Positions 41,159-51,575 of a stretch of DNA of 64,000 nt are shown here, piece by piece; position 1 is the stretch's first letter; every line of letters begins with the position of its first letter. The notes under the pieces are model-generated. The model made no database searches. It was not told the origin of the DNA and worked only from the letters and a program-made list of their open reading frames with translations. This DNA is from Pseudo-nitzschia pungens. Its lineage: Eukaryota; Bacillariophyta; Bacillariophyceae; Bacillariales; Bacillariaceae. The stretch lies in assembly GCA_037355855.1 (NCBI GenBank), contig CM074758.1:1647001-1711000 (forward strand), in the 5' to 3' direction. Both the position numbers and the translations under genes were made by a program.

Positions 41159-42184
41159 GTTATCAAATACTTTCATCGAAGGATGAAACCAGCAGTATTG
41201 AACGCGTTGCGATGATGCAAAATCCATTTTGTAGTTCAGTTACCCTCGTGTGTGATAACTTCATACGAGTACGCCAAATGAGACAATCGATGAGCGGTTG
41301 TAGGTAACCGATTGTCGGTCAAGCATGAGTAAGGTATCAGCATACTTAACAGTGAATACGCGTAATGCTACTCAGAGGTCAGTCGTTGCTTATAATTCTC
41401 GACTTCACAGGTCTTCACAAGGATGACCTCCAGCTGAGTTATACTCGTCAACAGATGCATGCAAGAGACCATCATTCTGTTTCACGATAATGTCATGTAT
41501 TGACCATACGGAGTTCGTTGGAAACTCAAACCTACTCATGTGGCTGCTCCGGAGTTTCTGGGTACATCCAACTATAGTTATCTTCGGCTTATCTTCGGGT
41601 CAACTCTAGAGTCTCACGGCGAAAGAGAAAAGAGACTTGAGAATAAGTTACTTTGTAGATGCAACCAAAATCAAACGCAAATTCGGACCCTGCTCAGCAA
41701 GATTTCTCGATCTAGAAGTAAGGATTTACAAGGAACAAATCAGCGCATGCGTTTTACTCAGTCGTGTACAGATTCAGTCGTGCATGATGAATTTTGTGAG
41801 TCAGTCTCTCATCAACGAAAGAGATCGACGTACGTACCAGTACAAAGTAATACTGTACCTGAAAAACATACAACTTCGTTTCGTATTGGACGTATTGTAC
41901 TCGTACGTGTAGTTTTCGAAAGCATACTCGTAGACGTCCTACTAGAATCTCGTCTATCTCGAACAAAACTACCGTACGGTTCTTGTAGTCGTATAACTTG
42001 TACTTCGTACACGATACACGTGCGTACAAACTTCATTCCGGGAACAACATCAGCATCATCCTTGTCTCATCGGCTTTTATCAACAGATGAGGTAGAGCAA
42101 TTCAGATAGGCACCAGTGAATCCGACCAGCTTCGTACAGTACGACTCCGTTCTTCGTGCTAACTGAAAAAGAGAGACTACAGTC
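41159..42184. other. Intergenic region
   Basis: 1 kb between two plus-strand genes. ACGTACC, TACCGTACGG and GAGTAAGG words occur at 41265-41350 and 41830-42010. The 189-codon ORF at 41540-42109 has no recognisable features, and competing ORFs cover the same bases on both strands, so no gene is called. Confidence 0.45.
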
Positions 42185-43296
42185 ATGATACTTGTCTCGT
42201 CCATGCATCAACTATACTCGCTACTGATCGGCCTGCTACCTCTCGTCGCAGTCCGAGCATTTGTATCCTTGCACGAGGCGGTACGACCCGAAACGACTCT
42301 GGGAGTATCTCGTCGACAATTTGGCACCCTTGCCATCGGCGAATGTGTTGCATTGTCTAGCAGCTCAGCAATTGCGGCGAACGACCCATTAGCGCCAAGT
42401 GTAGAGCTTCCTCAGATGTTGTTAGCTTCACAGCAATCAGAATACTCAAACCTTCCTCCGGGTTTACTAGAAAGTCGACTCAGCAGCAACATTTTAGAAC
42501 CACCACCATTCGGTATGGAAGGCACGGATATTTTCTATCCATCGTAAGTAGAATTTGGTTTCACTGCGGTTGATTTGATAGTGATTTGACAGTGATTTGA
42601 TCGTAGAATCAACTTACATAGTCGAAATAAACTTTTGGATCACTGGTTTCGAAAATCGGTTAAAGCTGGTTCTCGGGTTATTGGAAGGTGAAGTCAGAAA
42701 CAAAAGATGTTCAGGCACCCTGCGGAATTGGTCTATTCGGAGGCAACGCAACATTCAACAATGCACGTCAAGATATCGGGAACGTTCTTGACTATGACTG
42801 TAGATTCCTGAACACCGATTCTGGTGATGTCGTCGCTGATAGGGAGTTCAATGTAAAATCGATCGCCAAAGTATCGATGGGAGAGAACAGCGTCGTTGAT
42901 GTGTCAGTTGCTACGCCAAATAAATTTTCTTGTCTTTTGGCACCCAAGGGCGCTCCAACGTTGTTATCCGTAGATTTGATAGTACTGAATCGAAGGCAGG
43001 AGAAAGACGAAGATCCCAACAAATTCTATTGCAGTGAAGTTGTAAGAGAGATTGCAAGGCCTGTTGATGAATCACCACAGCAACGGCAGCAAAGACAAGC
43101 CTCTGTTCTGAAAGAGATTGAGACCACATCGATCTATTCTTATGATCCAAAAAGAGATGAAGTACGTTGTACGCAGAGGTCAGCAGCCTTTCTGCTACCT
43201 TCATCTCAAAGCGAGATGGCGATGAGGATGTGGCAGCTTAGTCGCGGACGAGCAATCGATGTTCGATTCTACGACGTTATCTACAGCCGGGGCTGA
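42185..43296 (+). CDS. Thylakoid-lumen protein, DUF6816-like, with Tat signal
   Basis: Two exons joined here: 42185-42543 and 42666-43296, phase 2, 122-bp intron (GTAAGTAG...TTAAAG), 329 residues. The join restores 'FYPSWFSGYWKVKS', a start typical of the family I recall as DUF6816, found in algal and plant plastid proteins. The N-terminus has three parts: a signal peptide ('LYSLLIGLLPLVAVRA'), then F-V-S-L, compatible with the AF-type plastid motif, then a second targeting signal 'SRRQFGTLAI' with a twin Arg and an Ala-rich end 'SSSAIAAND'. This predicts import through ER and plastid membranes and Tat export into the thylakoid lumen. The mature domain includes 'DADREFN'-like ('VVADREFNVKSIAK') and 'CTQRSAAFLLPSS'. 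Function unknown. Start: 42185 or the Met at 42203. Confidence 0.75.
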
Positions 43297-44893
43297 TAGT
43301 TTTATACGGTAGTGCACGGGGTTTTCTGAGTATGCAACTGAATCGGCACGCCTAGAAGGAAATGATTTACATGTGGTATACATCACTTTCTCTAGATGAG
43401 ACGTGTCTTTGGGGATTTGGATATTCTGGAAGGAATTGCAGAATTCTGTGTAACCCTCAAGTTCGATTTTGCATATCTAGAATAGAGAAAGAGCTCCATG
43501 TGAAGACGAAAGCAATACACGACGTCATCTCATTTTGCGGCTATATTTTATCCGAGTTGTGCCTACATGATAGTTGTTCTGAGTCACCCTCACCCATCGT
43601 TGATACTAAGGGATTACAAAACAAATAATGCATCTAGATCACATCTTCCGGCTGGTCCCTGAAATCTGCACCCCGTCACGAGAACGGAATCGGTCTTAAA
43701 CTCGGTTTCTTTTTCCGATTGGACATCTGATGGATACGGTAACTTACTTGTATGTAGTAACCTCACGACTAAGATGCAATCTTCATCTCGATTTCAAATT
43801 TTAAGTACCCTGTACAGAACTGCTCGTGATTGATCAATCGTCCTTACAAGCTCTTATTTAGCTCCTACTCGTTGTGGAGTAAAATATTGAAAATAAGAAG
43901 TAAACCTTACCTGTACAGTAAAAGATAGGACGCACGTATTGGATGTACTCGAATTACGAGTAAGATTACATACTATGCTTTCCGATGAGCATGTTTTACT
44001 ATCTTAACGAAATACGATACAATCGCCGAGCACGAGTAAGGCCTTACTTTACAGGTTCTACCACGGACTTCGTTCGTGTAATAATGTTGTTGTAATTACA
44101 GTACGGGTACAAGTAGAGCTACGTAGCTCGTACTTGGGAGTACTTTATTGTGAGACACGAGTTGGAAACACTTTCATAAAACTTCTTATGTTCAAAATAC
44201 CAAATGCGTAAGATTAGTATCAGTAAGGTCTGAGATACTTTCGTATGAGTTATGAGTAATTACCCGTAGTTCTGGCAATTTTTAACGGTACAACAAATGA
44301 TTCAGGTCGGTCGTGCTTGCTTATGAGCGCTAGCGAAACCCGTACCAGTATCTCTCAAACACGGTTATTCTTTTCGCTAAAGAAAATGTTCAAGCACGAC
44401 AGGATCCATAGTGCGTAAAGATTGAACGCTACATTATGATGTTTTACGTTAAAATACGGTTTGTAATAGCGTCGCCGGGCGGATCAGCTGCATTGTTTCT
44501 TGAATAATAGGAATGAATGAGCCAGCAACCATGAAAAATCATGCATTCATCCATATATCTCATAAACATCCAGTCCAAGCTATTGCACCAACTCGAGGTG
44601 CTCTGTGTGTTCTCTCCACCATAGCAGTCCTTACATTGGCGTCGACAAGAACCATCTTGTTACGCGAATCCCTTAGACGCCATATCAATGGCCGTACCAA
44701 TCGAGTCCTCCAGTTGTTGTCACTCCTATCTCACAACATAGTTCAATAAGGCAGGGGGTGCGCGGTGAAGAATTCGCTGAACAGCTGCTGAAATCTCAGT
44801 CGGTGTAAGAGGACCTTATCAAAGACTCTGATATCAGAATTCGATTTGAGAAAATCACAATAATTTCATATATCATAGCCAAGAGTTTTCAGG
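43297..44893. repeat. Long intergenic region dense in GTAAG/CTTAC words
   Basis: 1.6 kb with no supported gene. 43735-44290 is filled with words such as CGGTAACTTAC, GTAAACCTTACC, GAGTAAGATTAC, GTAAGGCCTTAC and GTACGGGTAC, with one perfect palindrome at 44116-44129. The 78-codon ORF at 44513-44749 has one hydrophobic stretch but nothing recognisable. The last 100 bp are the 5' flank of the 44894 gene. Confidence 0.6.
44116..44129. repeat. Perfect 14-bp palindrome GAGCTACGTAGCTC
   Basis: Equals its own reverse complement. Flanking AAGTA and TACTT extend the symmetry with a one-base offset on one side. It sits in the word-dense gap 43735-44290. Confidence 0.85.
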
Positions 44894-45961
44894 ATGAAGA
44901 AAAAAACAATACTCCCCCTCTTCGTGATACTTTATGTGTTGGAAGCAAAGCTGATCAGTGCCGAAGACGCAGATTATTCCACCACAAATCCCCAAGACGA
45001 CGAAGTTGGACAGCTTGCTTTGGAGGATGAGATTGTCTTGTTCTTCATGTTTTCCTTCTTTGCGGTTTGTGTTTCCTTCTTTGGGTCGGTTTTATGTTAC
45101 GTCTCTTATCTTGACGATAAGATAATGCAACAATACGCGAGAGAGGGCGAACTCGTTGAAGGTGAGGTCGTCGCGACAGAATTTACAAGGGGCGCAGATG
45201 CTGACAAACTCGGGACAAGCTTTAACAGTAGTCAGAAGGAATATTTTGTTTCGATTGAATATTCGATTCTTCTGTCAGAAAGTTATCCAGTTCGAATACG
45301 GAAACAACTGCGAGTGTTAGAGGGTGATTTTTTTCACCCAGGTCAATCTCCGACAAACTGTGGCTTAGTCGATCCGTGTTCATTTGGCTGCACTCCGGGG
45401 AACAAAGCTGTTGTACCTACGCCCAGACACAAAATTCAGATTATTGCAAGTCGGGATTCATTCTTTAAAAGCTTCCAGTTCGATCACGGAAAGATGCTGC
45501 AATTGCTTGTAGTACCAAATCATCACCTATCAGCATTGCCAGCCCGGCAAGTGGAGCGACGAATAAGCACCCGATATCGACTTTATTCTATATCATTTGT
45601 GCTGGCAGCATTTTCGATCGCCGTCTTCTGCTTCCATCTCGCTGCACCATTGCTTCATCGATTGCTAAATGAAGGAGCAACTGAAGGCGATGGTTATGTT
45701 TCATCAATGATAACAGGGCAAGGACCGCTCCATACCTTACAGGTAAATTTCTTGTATGCCATGCTTGCTTTAGCCCCAATACCGTGCATACACCATCTGC
45801 TACAGGGATACATACAACAGTCACTCGAAGGGGAATATTTTGACACGGGTGGAGAAATAATAAGCGGTGGCATCGATGAATCATCTATATCATCCAGAAG
45901 TGAATTTGGATACTTTACCGGCAGCGCCGTGAGTGTCGATACTCGGTCAACCTTCAATTAA
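44894..45961 (+). CDS. Secretory-pathway multispan membrane protein of unknown function
   Basis: A 355-residue protein, single exon. Residues 1-23 are a signal peptide (M-K-K-K-T-I-L-P-L-F-V-I-L) with a likely cut after L-I-S-A. A first membrane helix follows at about 49-72 ('LFFMFSFFAVCVSFFGSVLCYV'). A cytosolic or lumenal beta-rich domain starts 'GELVEGEVVATEF' and continues 'EYFVSIEYSI'. The 'G-x-V-V' opening resembles DUF3592-type domains but is too short to be sure. Two more helices lie at about 234-256 ('SISFVLAAFSIAVFCFHLAA') and 285-305 ('FLYAMLALAPIPCIHHLL'). Ser-rich tail. Convergent with the zinc-finger gene, only 124 bp apart. Confidence 0.65.
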   Translation: MKKKTILPLFVILYVLEAKLISAEDADYSTTNPQDDEVGQLALEDEIVLFFMFSFFAVCVSFFGSVLCYVSYLDDKIMQQYAREGELVEGEVVATEFTRGADADKLGTSFNSSQKEYFVSIEYSILLSESYPVRIRKQLRVLEGDFFHPGQSPTNCGLVDPCSFGCTPGNKAVVPTPRHKIQIIASRDSFFKSFQFDHGKMLQLLVVPNHHLSALPARQVERRISTRYRLYSISFVLAAFSIAVFCFHLAAPLLHRLLNEGATEGDGYVSSMITGQGPLHTLQVNFLYAMLALAPIPCIHHLLQGYIQQSLEGEYFDTGGEIISGGIDESSISSRSEFGYFTGSAVSVDTRSTFN

Positions 45962-46085
45962 AAAAGGAATGCACGGTTGGAAACTCAATGCGAATCTTCT
46001 CTGCGCAAACAAAAATACTAGAATTTTTTTAAAAAAGAACACTTGGAATTCAAGTTTTATTCTACTCTATTACCCCCTCGTTGTT

Positions 46086-47615
46086 TTATGTTGCCTCCTT
46101 TACCTCAGATGGTCGCTTCCTAAACTTAAAGCTTCCATCACTCTTGAGTTTATTATTTCTAAAATAAACTCTGTTTGATTTCGTGTAGATACACGATAGC
46201 GATTCTTTCCTTAATTGAGTATCCTTTCGACTGGTGCCAGGACTCATACCGGTACCACAAGTACCAGTCGGCACACGGACATGCTTCATTTTGCACTGAT
46301 CGTCCTCACAAAATCCTAAGAAAACAAAACTAGGACACGCAACGGCTCTCGGGTTAACTTTGACATGTCTGAAAACGCATGACTCACCTCGCAAGCATTG
46401 ACCATGGCGCTGGAAAAACGAACAAACTGGCATGGCATATTCTTTGGGGATGTCATGCCGCTTGCGACAATACATATCCTGGCACTGTACACCTCGCAAA
46501 AAGGTGGGACAGATAGGAGTTTGTTCGTTGGGGTGGACTCGAACAAGTCCCATATTCTTCTTCATTCCGTGCTTGTTGAAGGTCGGTAGTGTATCGTCGG
46601 CACGTGTGTGGCTTGTTGATTTGTTGCTGTTTTTCGACCAATGAAGGTTCAGGCTGGGAACGGTTGCTCGTTGTCTGACCCGACTAGTCTCCCTGTAGGC
46701 AAAGTCAGTCAGTTTTTCGGTCTGTTTCGAGTTTAAACCCTTTGGTGTCTCATCTGTATCGGAAGTAGTTTGATGTGTCGACAGTATTTCGGGATTGATG
46801 ATTACCTCATCAGTCTCTTTTTCTTTTGTATTGAGTTCCTCATCATTACCGCTTCTAGAAAATTCTTTACTTTCCACCCCGTTTGAATGCAACTTAGAGA
46901 GCTTGACACGCTTTGTGGTAGAAAAAGAAGTGGTACCGGAAGGTAGTCTTCGTTTCAGATCTTGGAAGGCGTTGCATCTATAATCCTTTGATGGATATGT
47001 TGTCGATAGTTGTTGTCGCATTTCTGAGGCAGCCTTCGCGGCGTTTGCACTTGTCAATGAGACAAGCTTGTGCGTGCCTGTTCGCGTCAGGGTTTGGAAT
47101 TGTTTGACACTTTGACGCGATTGCTCTTTTTTTTCCATCACAGACTCCATAGAACTCGGTTCCTGAGGAATCGATCGTGCTTTCTGGTTGGACGACAACA
47201 CCAGTTGGTTCTTCCCGTTTTTCTTCATGATAGCATGGCCGTACTGTGGAATCACTGGAACCTGGTTCAATTTATCAGAGATCCCTCTGCTGACAGAGCT
47301 ATTGATACCAGAGTCACGGTCGCGATTTCCAATTCTTTTTGGTGTTTCTAGCCCTCCGTCTATTTCACTTTCACTAACAGCTTCCCCTACGTTTTTCGTT
47401 TCCATTGATCCAGGCTGGCGAACCCATCTATTGCTTTTCAAAAATGTGCGCCGATCTATTGAATAACCATGACTAGCACGATAGGAATTCCCAGCATTGT
47501 CTTCACTGTCATAGGTCGTTCTCCCGCGTCCTCCTCGACCCCCGCGTCCCCCTCGACCCCGTCCTCTGTATTGGTTGCTTCCTCTTCCACCAGAGTAACT
47601 CAAGTGTGGAGGCAT
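46086..47615 (-). CDS. CCCH zinc-finger protein, ZC3H3-like, with RGG box
   Basis: A 509-residue protein, single exon. The N-terminus is an RGG/RG-rich box (about residues 9-33, RNA binding, typical arginine-methylation target). The centre is Ser/Thr/Lys-rich and disordered. Near the C-terminus are three tandem CCCH fingers: C-x8-C-x4-C-x3-H ('CPTFLRGVQC...'), C-x8-C-x5-C-x3-H ('CSFFQRHGQC...') and C-x8-C-x4-C-x3-H ('CPSFVFLGFC...'). The tight tandem array and the C-x(F)-x-G-x-C pattern resemble ZC3H3/CPSF30-type proteins that act in mRNA 3'-end processing and export. A Tyr-Arg-Ala-Ser-His-Gly-Tyr patch near residue 44 may be a second conserved spot. Nuclear location is inferred. Confidence 0.8.
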   Translation of the reverse strand: MPPHLSYSGGRGSNQYRGRGRGGRGGRGGRGRTTYDSEDNAGNSYRASHGYSIDRRTFLKSNRWVRQPGSMETKNVGEAVSESEIDGGLETPKRIGNRDRDSGINSSVSRGISDKLNQVPVIPQYGHAIMKKNGKNQLVLSSNQKARSIPQEPSSMESVMEKKEQSRQSVKQFQTLTRTGTHKLVSLTSANAAKAASEMRQQLSTTYPSKDYRCNAFQDLKRRLPSGTTSFSTTKRVKLSKLHSNGVESKEFSRSGNDEELNTKEKETDEVIINPEILSTHQTTSDTDETPKGLNSKQTEKLTDFAYRETSRVRQRATVPSLNLHWSKNSNKSTSHTRADDTLPTFNKHGMKKNMGLVRVHPNEQTPICPTFLRGVQCQDMYCRKRHDIPKEYAMPVCSFFQRHGQCLRGESCVFRHVKVNPRAVACPSFVFLGFCEDDQCKMKHVRVPTGTCGTGMSPGTSRKDTQLRKESLSCIYTKSNRVYFRNNKLKSDGSFKFRKRPSEVKEAT

Positions 47616-48374
47616 CTTATGAAATAATGTCGACTACACGTACGATTGAAATTCCCTTGCCTGCCATCGTCAAGAGACAAAAAACTGTTCGACTGCGATG
47701 TGTTCCGTTTCAACGACTGGGAAATGCCTGACGCCTGGGAACGAATTGTTGTGCACGGAATTACGAGGACGAGTAAGTCTTAAGGTTACATTGCAGGATT
47801 CTCGTTCTCGCCCAATTTGCCTTGTCTGGTTCACGTTGAACGTTGAACGTACGTTACTTGTTCGTTGTTAAGACAATGTGGGGGAAGCGATGAACGTTTC
47901 TAGCGAAGTTGAATTTTTCACTGGGTTGAATTGCTCCCAAGTTCTGAGATCAAAGTTTCTTCGTGATTCTCTTTTGACGAAGACCCCCCCCCCCCCCCCG
48001 CAAAGTAACTTACTCGTAACTTACCAAAACAACATCGAGAAAGGGTTTACCCCGCCCTCCTTCTAAATCTTTCGTTCCACCGTCAGATAATGTAGCCTAG
48101 AGGATCATCGATCATCATCTAGGTGGACACTTCTCTCGAAATACGGGTTGATCCAAGAATTATGATTGATTCCTTACGTGAAGGAAAATGTCAAAAAAAA
48201 TGAAAAAAAAAATCCGTGGAACGAAACTCGTTCTAACAAAAAATAAGAAGAGAGTAATAATACCTGCACGTCCCGGAAACATCGAGAAGAGAACTCAGAG
48301 AAGCAATAAGTTGAACATATTATCGGGCATCGACAAGAATAAAAAGAAGAGGAAAATAAGCAAGAACTACAACG
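47616..48374. other. Divergent intergenic region with poly-C tract
   Basis: Contains the promoters of the CCCH gene and the 48375 gene. GTAAGTCTTAAGG (near 47774), GTAACTTACTCGTAACTTACC (near 48004; outline only) and a 16-base C run at 47984-47999 are visible. 48180-48370 is A-rich and lysine-coding in several frames, without support as a gene. Confidence 0.5.
47984..47999. repeat. Poly-C run of 16
   Basis: An uninterrupted C16 (G16 on the minus strand) in an intergenic gap. Its length is likely to be uncertain in any assembly. A single run cannot by itself make an intramolecular quadruplex with loops, but it can associate between strands. Confidence 0.9.
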
Positions 48375-49268
48375 ATGATGACTGAGTCGGAAAAAAATCG
48401 AGGGCGCAGCGTCTTTGCTCGGAAACAGCAGCAAGGAACGACGTTTGGTGCAACTGAAAACATTGACCCGTTGCACGACAATAAAAGCAACCACAAAGGC
48501 CAGCACCAGCGGACAAAGAGTAAAATTAACGATTTTATGGCTGGTGTTGCTGCGGGATTGAGCTCGAGAAACAACTTGATCACAACATCCGGAACCGTCC
48601 TCCCCAAGCATTTGGATTTTAGTTTTCGCGACCGGACGGACGCTTCTGCAAAGCGGCGATTTCAAGTCAAGGTTCCTTGCCGTCTCATGGCCATCTTAGC
48701 ATTAGTGTTCCTCATCGTTCCCGGGTTGATCTTTCTTCACAAGGAAATACACATTCACGAAGATCACTACCAGTACCATTTCAAACAGGAGCATTATGTC
48801 AATGTAAACACGAAAGACGTTTGGGACAATTTTCGATTGGTAACCACTGATGACGAAGCTCAGGAAGCCCCAGAAACACCGGATCAGGGAGAAACAGAGA
48901 TTGATCAAGTGGAAAAGAACTCTGCTGTTGGTGACTCCAATGCTGGTACTTCCGATTCGGGTGGTCCACTAGTTGAAGAATTAGTTGCTGTTCCCAAGAA
49001 AAGCAAAGATCACCGCACAGAGCCCACGGAAGTTGATACCCACCCTCAAGATGCTCCTCAAGACACTGCAGAAGGAAAAACCAGCGTCGAAAATAATTTT
49101 CGGTCTTCTGGTGAGCAACATGTTGATGAAGCACCACTGACCTCTGCTGATCTAACGGCAAAACTAGAATCGCCTCACACAACAAATGCCGATCGCAATA
49201 TCGATATCACAAAAATCCAAGCAACCTCGACAGCTACCAAAGCTACCAACAACGAATCAAAGTTATAA
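48375..49268 (+). CDS. Single-pass type II membrane protein, function unknown
   Basis: A 297-residue protein that I do not recognise. A basic, Asn/Lys/Gln-rich N-terminus of about 108 residues precedes one membrane helix ('LMAILALVFLIVPGLIFLH', about residues 103-122). After it comes a His-rich stretch ('HIHEDHYQYHFKQEHY') and then a long acidic, Ser/Thr/Pro-rich region with many Asp/Glu, ending 'NNESKL'. Positive-inside charge suggests the N-terminus faces the cytosol and the tail the lumen or outside. The tail looks like a stalk without a catalytic domain. A downstream exon was looked for; the TAA at 49266 has no obvious donor just before it. Confidence 0.55.
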   Translation: MMTESEKNRGRSVFARKQQQGTTFGATENIDPLHDNKSNHKGQHQRTKSKINDFMAGVAAGLSSRNNLITTSGTVLPKHLDFSFRDRTDASAKRRFQVKVPCRLMAILALVFLIVPGLIFLHKEIHIHEDHYQYHFKQEHYVNVNTKDVWDNFRLVTTDDEAQEAPETPDQGETEIDQVEKNSAVGDSNAGTSDSGGPLVEELVAVPKKSKDHRTEPTEVDTHPQDAPQDTAEGKTSVENNFRSSGEQHVDEAPLTSADLTAKLESPHTTNADRNIDITKIQATSTATKATNNESKL

Positions 49269-49498
49269 TTCTCCGGACTACTTGCTCAACTATTAATAAG
49301 TTCCGGACGATCCGCCGCATATCGTTCAGTATATTGCATCAGGGCGAAACTATTCTTCAATTCAAAAGTATGAAATTAAAAGCTCAAGCCGATGTGTGTT
49401 TTTCTCTGTGGAGCAGAAATAACAGAGTTGAGAACCTGTTCACTCATCACGAAAACGCAAACGACAACCAGATGCTTTCATGAATTACACAGCATTAC

Positions 49499-50986
49499 TT
49501 ACACAAAAGCCTTCACATCGAATTTTCCATCCGAGTCGGGTTCAATTACGCCCTTTTCAGTGATAATACCACTGATGTTACAGTCGGGGGTGACATCAAA
49601 TGCAGGATTCCAGCAAGGCATTCCAGAAGGTGCTTTGGACGTGGAAATCAACTCTTCCGAAGACCGTTCTTCGATCGGTATGCTCTTGCCGGATTCTAGT
49701 GTAGTATCTAACGAAGTGATCGGAGCAGCGACGTAGAAAGGAATCTTGTGGAAAGCGGCAATAATGGAGAGATTGTATGTTCCAATCTTGTTGGCCGTAT
49801 CTCCATTAGCGCAGACGCGATCAGCTCCCACAACGCAAGCATCGACATTTTTGGTCTGATCGGTCAGATCATGGCATGATAACGCGATTCGATTGAATTT
49901 TGATTTTGAGTCGAGGTTGATATCGATCGGTAGACAACTTTGTTTTCGAAACTGAATCATACACTCTACCTGCATAACAACATTAGATAACAAAAACCGG
50001 ACGAGCCTGCTCAGTCGTACTACTCACCTGCATCAGGGCACCCGCAGACGAGTCGCAAATCAATTGCCCGCCAGGCATTTTCTCCTCCATTATTTCAAAG
50101 GCGGTCAATCGCGATCCCTGGTTGTAAGGCCTTGTTTCCAGTGCCGAGATGCTCTCGAGCTTTCCCATTTCCTGCAGGCTTCGCGCAACTCCCAGGGCGG
50201 TCCCGTAACCCGCGGTTGCAAGCGACCCGGTGTTACAGATAGTCACCAGGTTGATTTTATCCTTTCCGGTCTTCTTCAGGATGGCTTCCGCACCAAACTT
50301 TCCGATCGCCTTGTTGTCGCTTACGTCTCGCTCCAGCATGAATTCCGAGTAGTCCAATACCGCCTTGCACAGGACCTTCTTTTTGTCGGCTTCGCCGCTG
50401 TTGCTTTCGAGCGCCTCCTTCATTCTCTCCTCGACCTCGATCAGTGCGTTCGTGAGGTTGACGGCCGTCGGTCGAGACGATTTCAGGTAGGCCATTTTTT
50501 CACGGATCCACGCCAAAAGGCCGTCCGCATCCGAGGCGATTTTGTCGAGTTCTTCGATGGTTTTCGCGTTGGTGTGCATGTCGACCGAAAGTCCCAAGAG
50601 TGCTACAATCGCGATGAGGGGTGCTCCTGTGACAGAAAACAAGATTGCGATGAGATGAGTGTTGCGCGGAATGGACGACTTGTTCCGAAACCGATCGAGC
50701 GCAGCAATCACAAAAGACATACAATGCATCCACACATCAACAAACAAACAAACAAACAAACTCACAAACTCACAAACGCAAACATACCTCGAATTTGCAT
50801 AGTCTTGATGACGGTGTACGCCATCACAACATCCGGCACATCGATGTATACCTTTTCGTGTGGGATCAAGAGCTGATCCAGGACTTGCAACTTGGGAGTG
50901 GAGCCTCCCTCGTTGGTGTAGATCATCGACTGGAGATTTCCGGCGGACATTTTTGGCTTTTTGCTAGGAGGTTCCTCTTCTGTCAT
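49499..50986 (-). CDS. mtnA: Methylthioribose-1-phosphate isomerase
   Basis: Converts 5-methylthioribose-1-phosphate to methylthioribulose-1-phosphate in the methionine salvage pathway, in the cytosol. Three exons joined here: 50986-50788, 50626-50029 minus one base (ends at 50028), and 49855-49499. The introns are 161 bp (GTATGT...TCACAG, phase 1) and 172 bp (GTGAGT...GATCAG, phase 0), total 384 residues. Landmarks: '[14 protein letters not shown]', the catalytic Cys in '[16 protein letters not shown]' (about 193), '[13 protein letters not shown]', '[24 protein letters not shown]' with the catalytic Asp (about 277), '[11 protein letters not shown]' and 'WNPAFDVTP'. An earlier acceptor at 49970 is possible but would insert 38 residues inside a block of fixed length. 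The ATG at 50986 is preferred over 51127 because the conserved protein begins soon after it. Divergent from BRF1. Confidence 0.95.
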
Positions 50987-51575
50987 TGTTTGCGTTCGAT
51001 AGATGATAGTGGACGATACAAGTCGGTCTCTGCTTTTCTCTTCGGATAACAGTGGTACTACCGGTTCCTGGTAAAGCACAGAGATTTTCTTTCGTCGAGT
51101 TTCATGCCGGTAGGAGGCAGGAGGCACGATGAGAATCCATCGGTTTTTCGAGCCGTTGAGTTTTACGGTAAAAGCATACTTCGTAGTTTACCGGTACAGT
51201 GATGGCACGTTCTGTGGGACGGATGAAATAGTACGTACCAATACATACGTTACCGTGGGTATGAAAGTGCGGAATGTAATGTGATCCAATCATGATCATC
51301 AAAACGATTTCGGGGGGCTGAGGAAAATCTTCCGCGAGAAAATAAAAAGATCAGGACAGAAACACAGAGAATGCTCTTCCCATCTCCCATCTCCTATCTC
51401 ACGTCCCGAAACTGCCTCCAACAGACACGAACACGCCAACAATCATTATTATTTTGAACAGTCAACATCCACTTTTCAAAACGAGTGAATCCTTTCGGTA
51501 TCCAGACTCGTTTCCGGCGTCACATCCAACATAACGTAGAGAAGAGTGAATAGGACTACAATCGAACGGATAGCA
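50987..51575. other. Divergent promoter region of mtnA and BRF1
   Basis: About 590 bp. It contains GGTAAAAG, TTTACCGGTACAG and GTACGTACC words (51165-51255). An in-frame upstream ATG of mtnA at 51127 lies here and would add 47 residues. Confidence 0.5.

Noticed and set aside
41540..42109. 189-codon plus-strand ORF before the lumen protein
   Set aside because: Competing ORFs on both strands cover the same bases, and the region consists partly of the repeated palindromic words. No recognisable features.
44513..44749. 78-codon ORF with one hydrophobic stretch
   Set aside because: Short, no family, Arg/Leu-rich composition as expected by chance in this gap.
47984..47999. C16 tract as a quadruplex or i-motif regulator
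   Set aside because: A single uninterrupted run lacks the spaced G/C runs of a usual quadruplex. Its length may be an assembly artefact, so it is listed only as a simple repeat.
49856..49969. Earlier acceptor for mtnA intron 2 at 49970 (58-bp intron)
   Set aside because: It keeps the frame but inserts 38 residues between the CDS motif and VGADRV, where the family has fixed length. The acceptor at 49856 gives the exact length.
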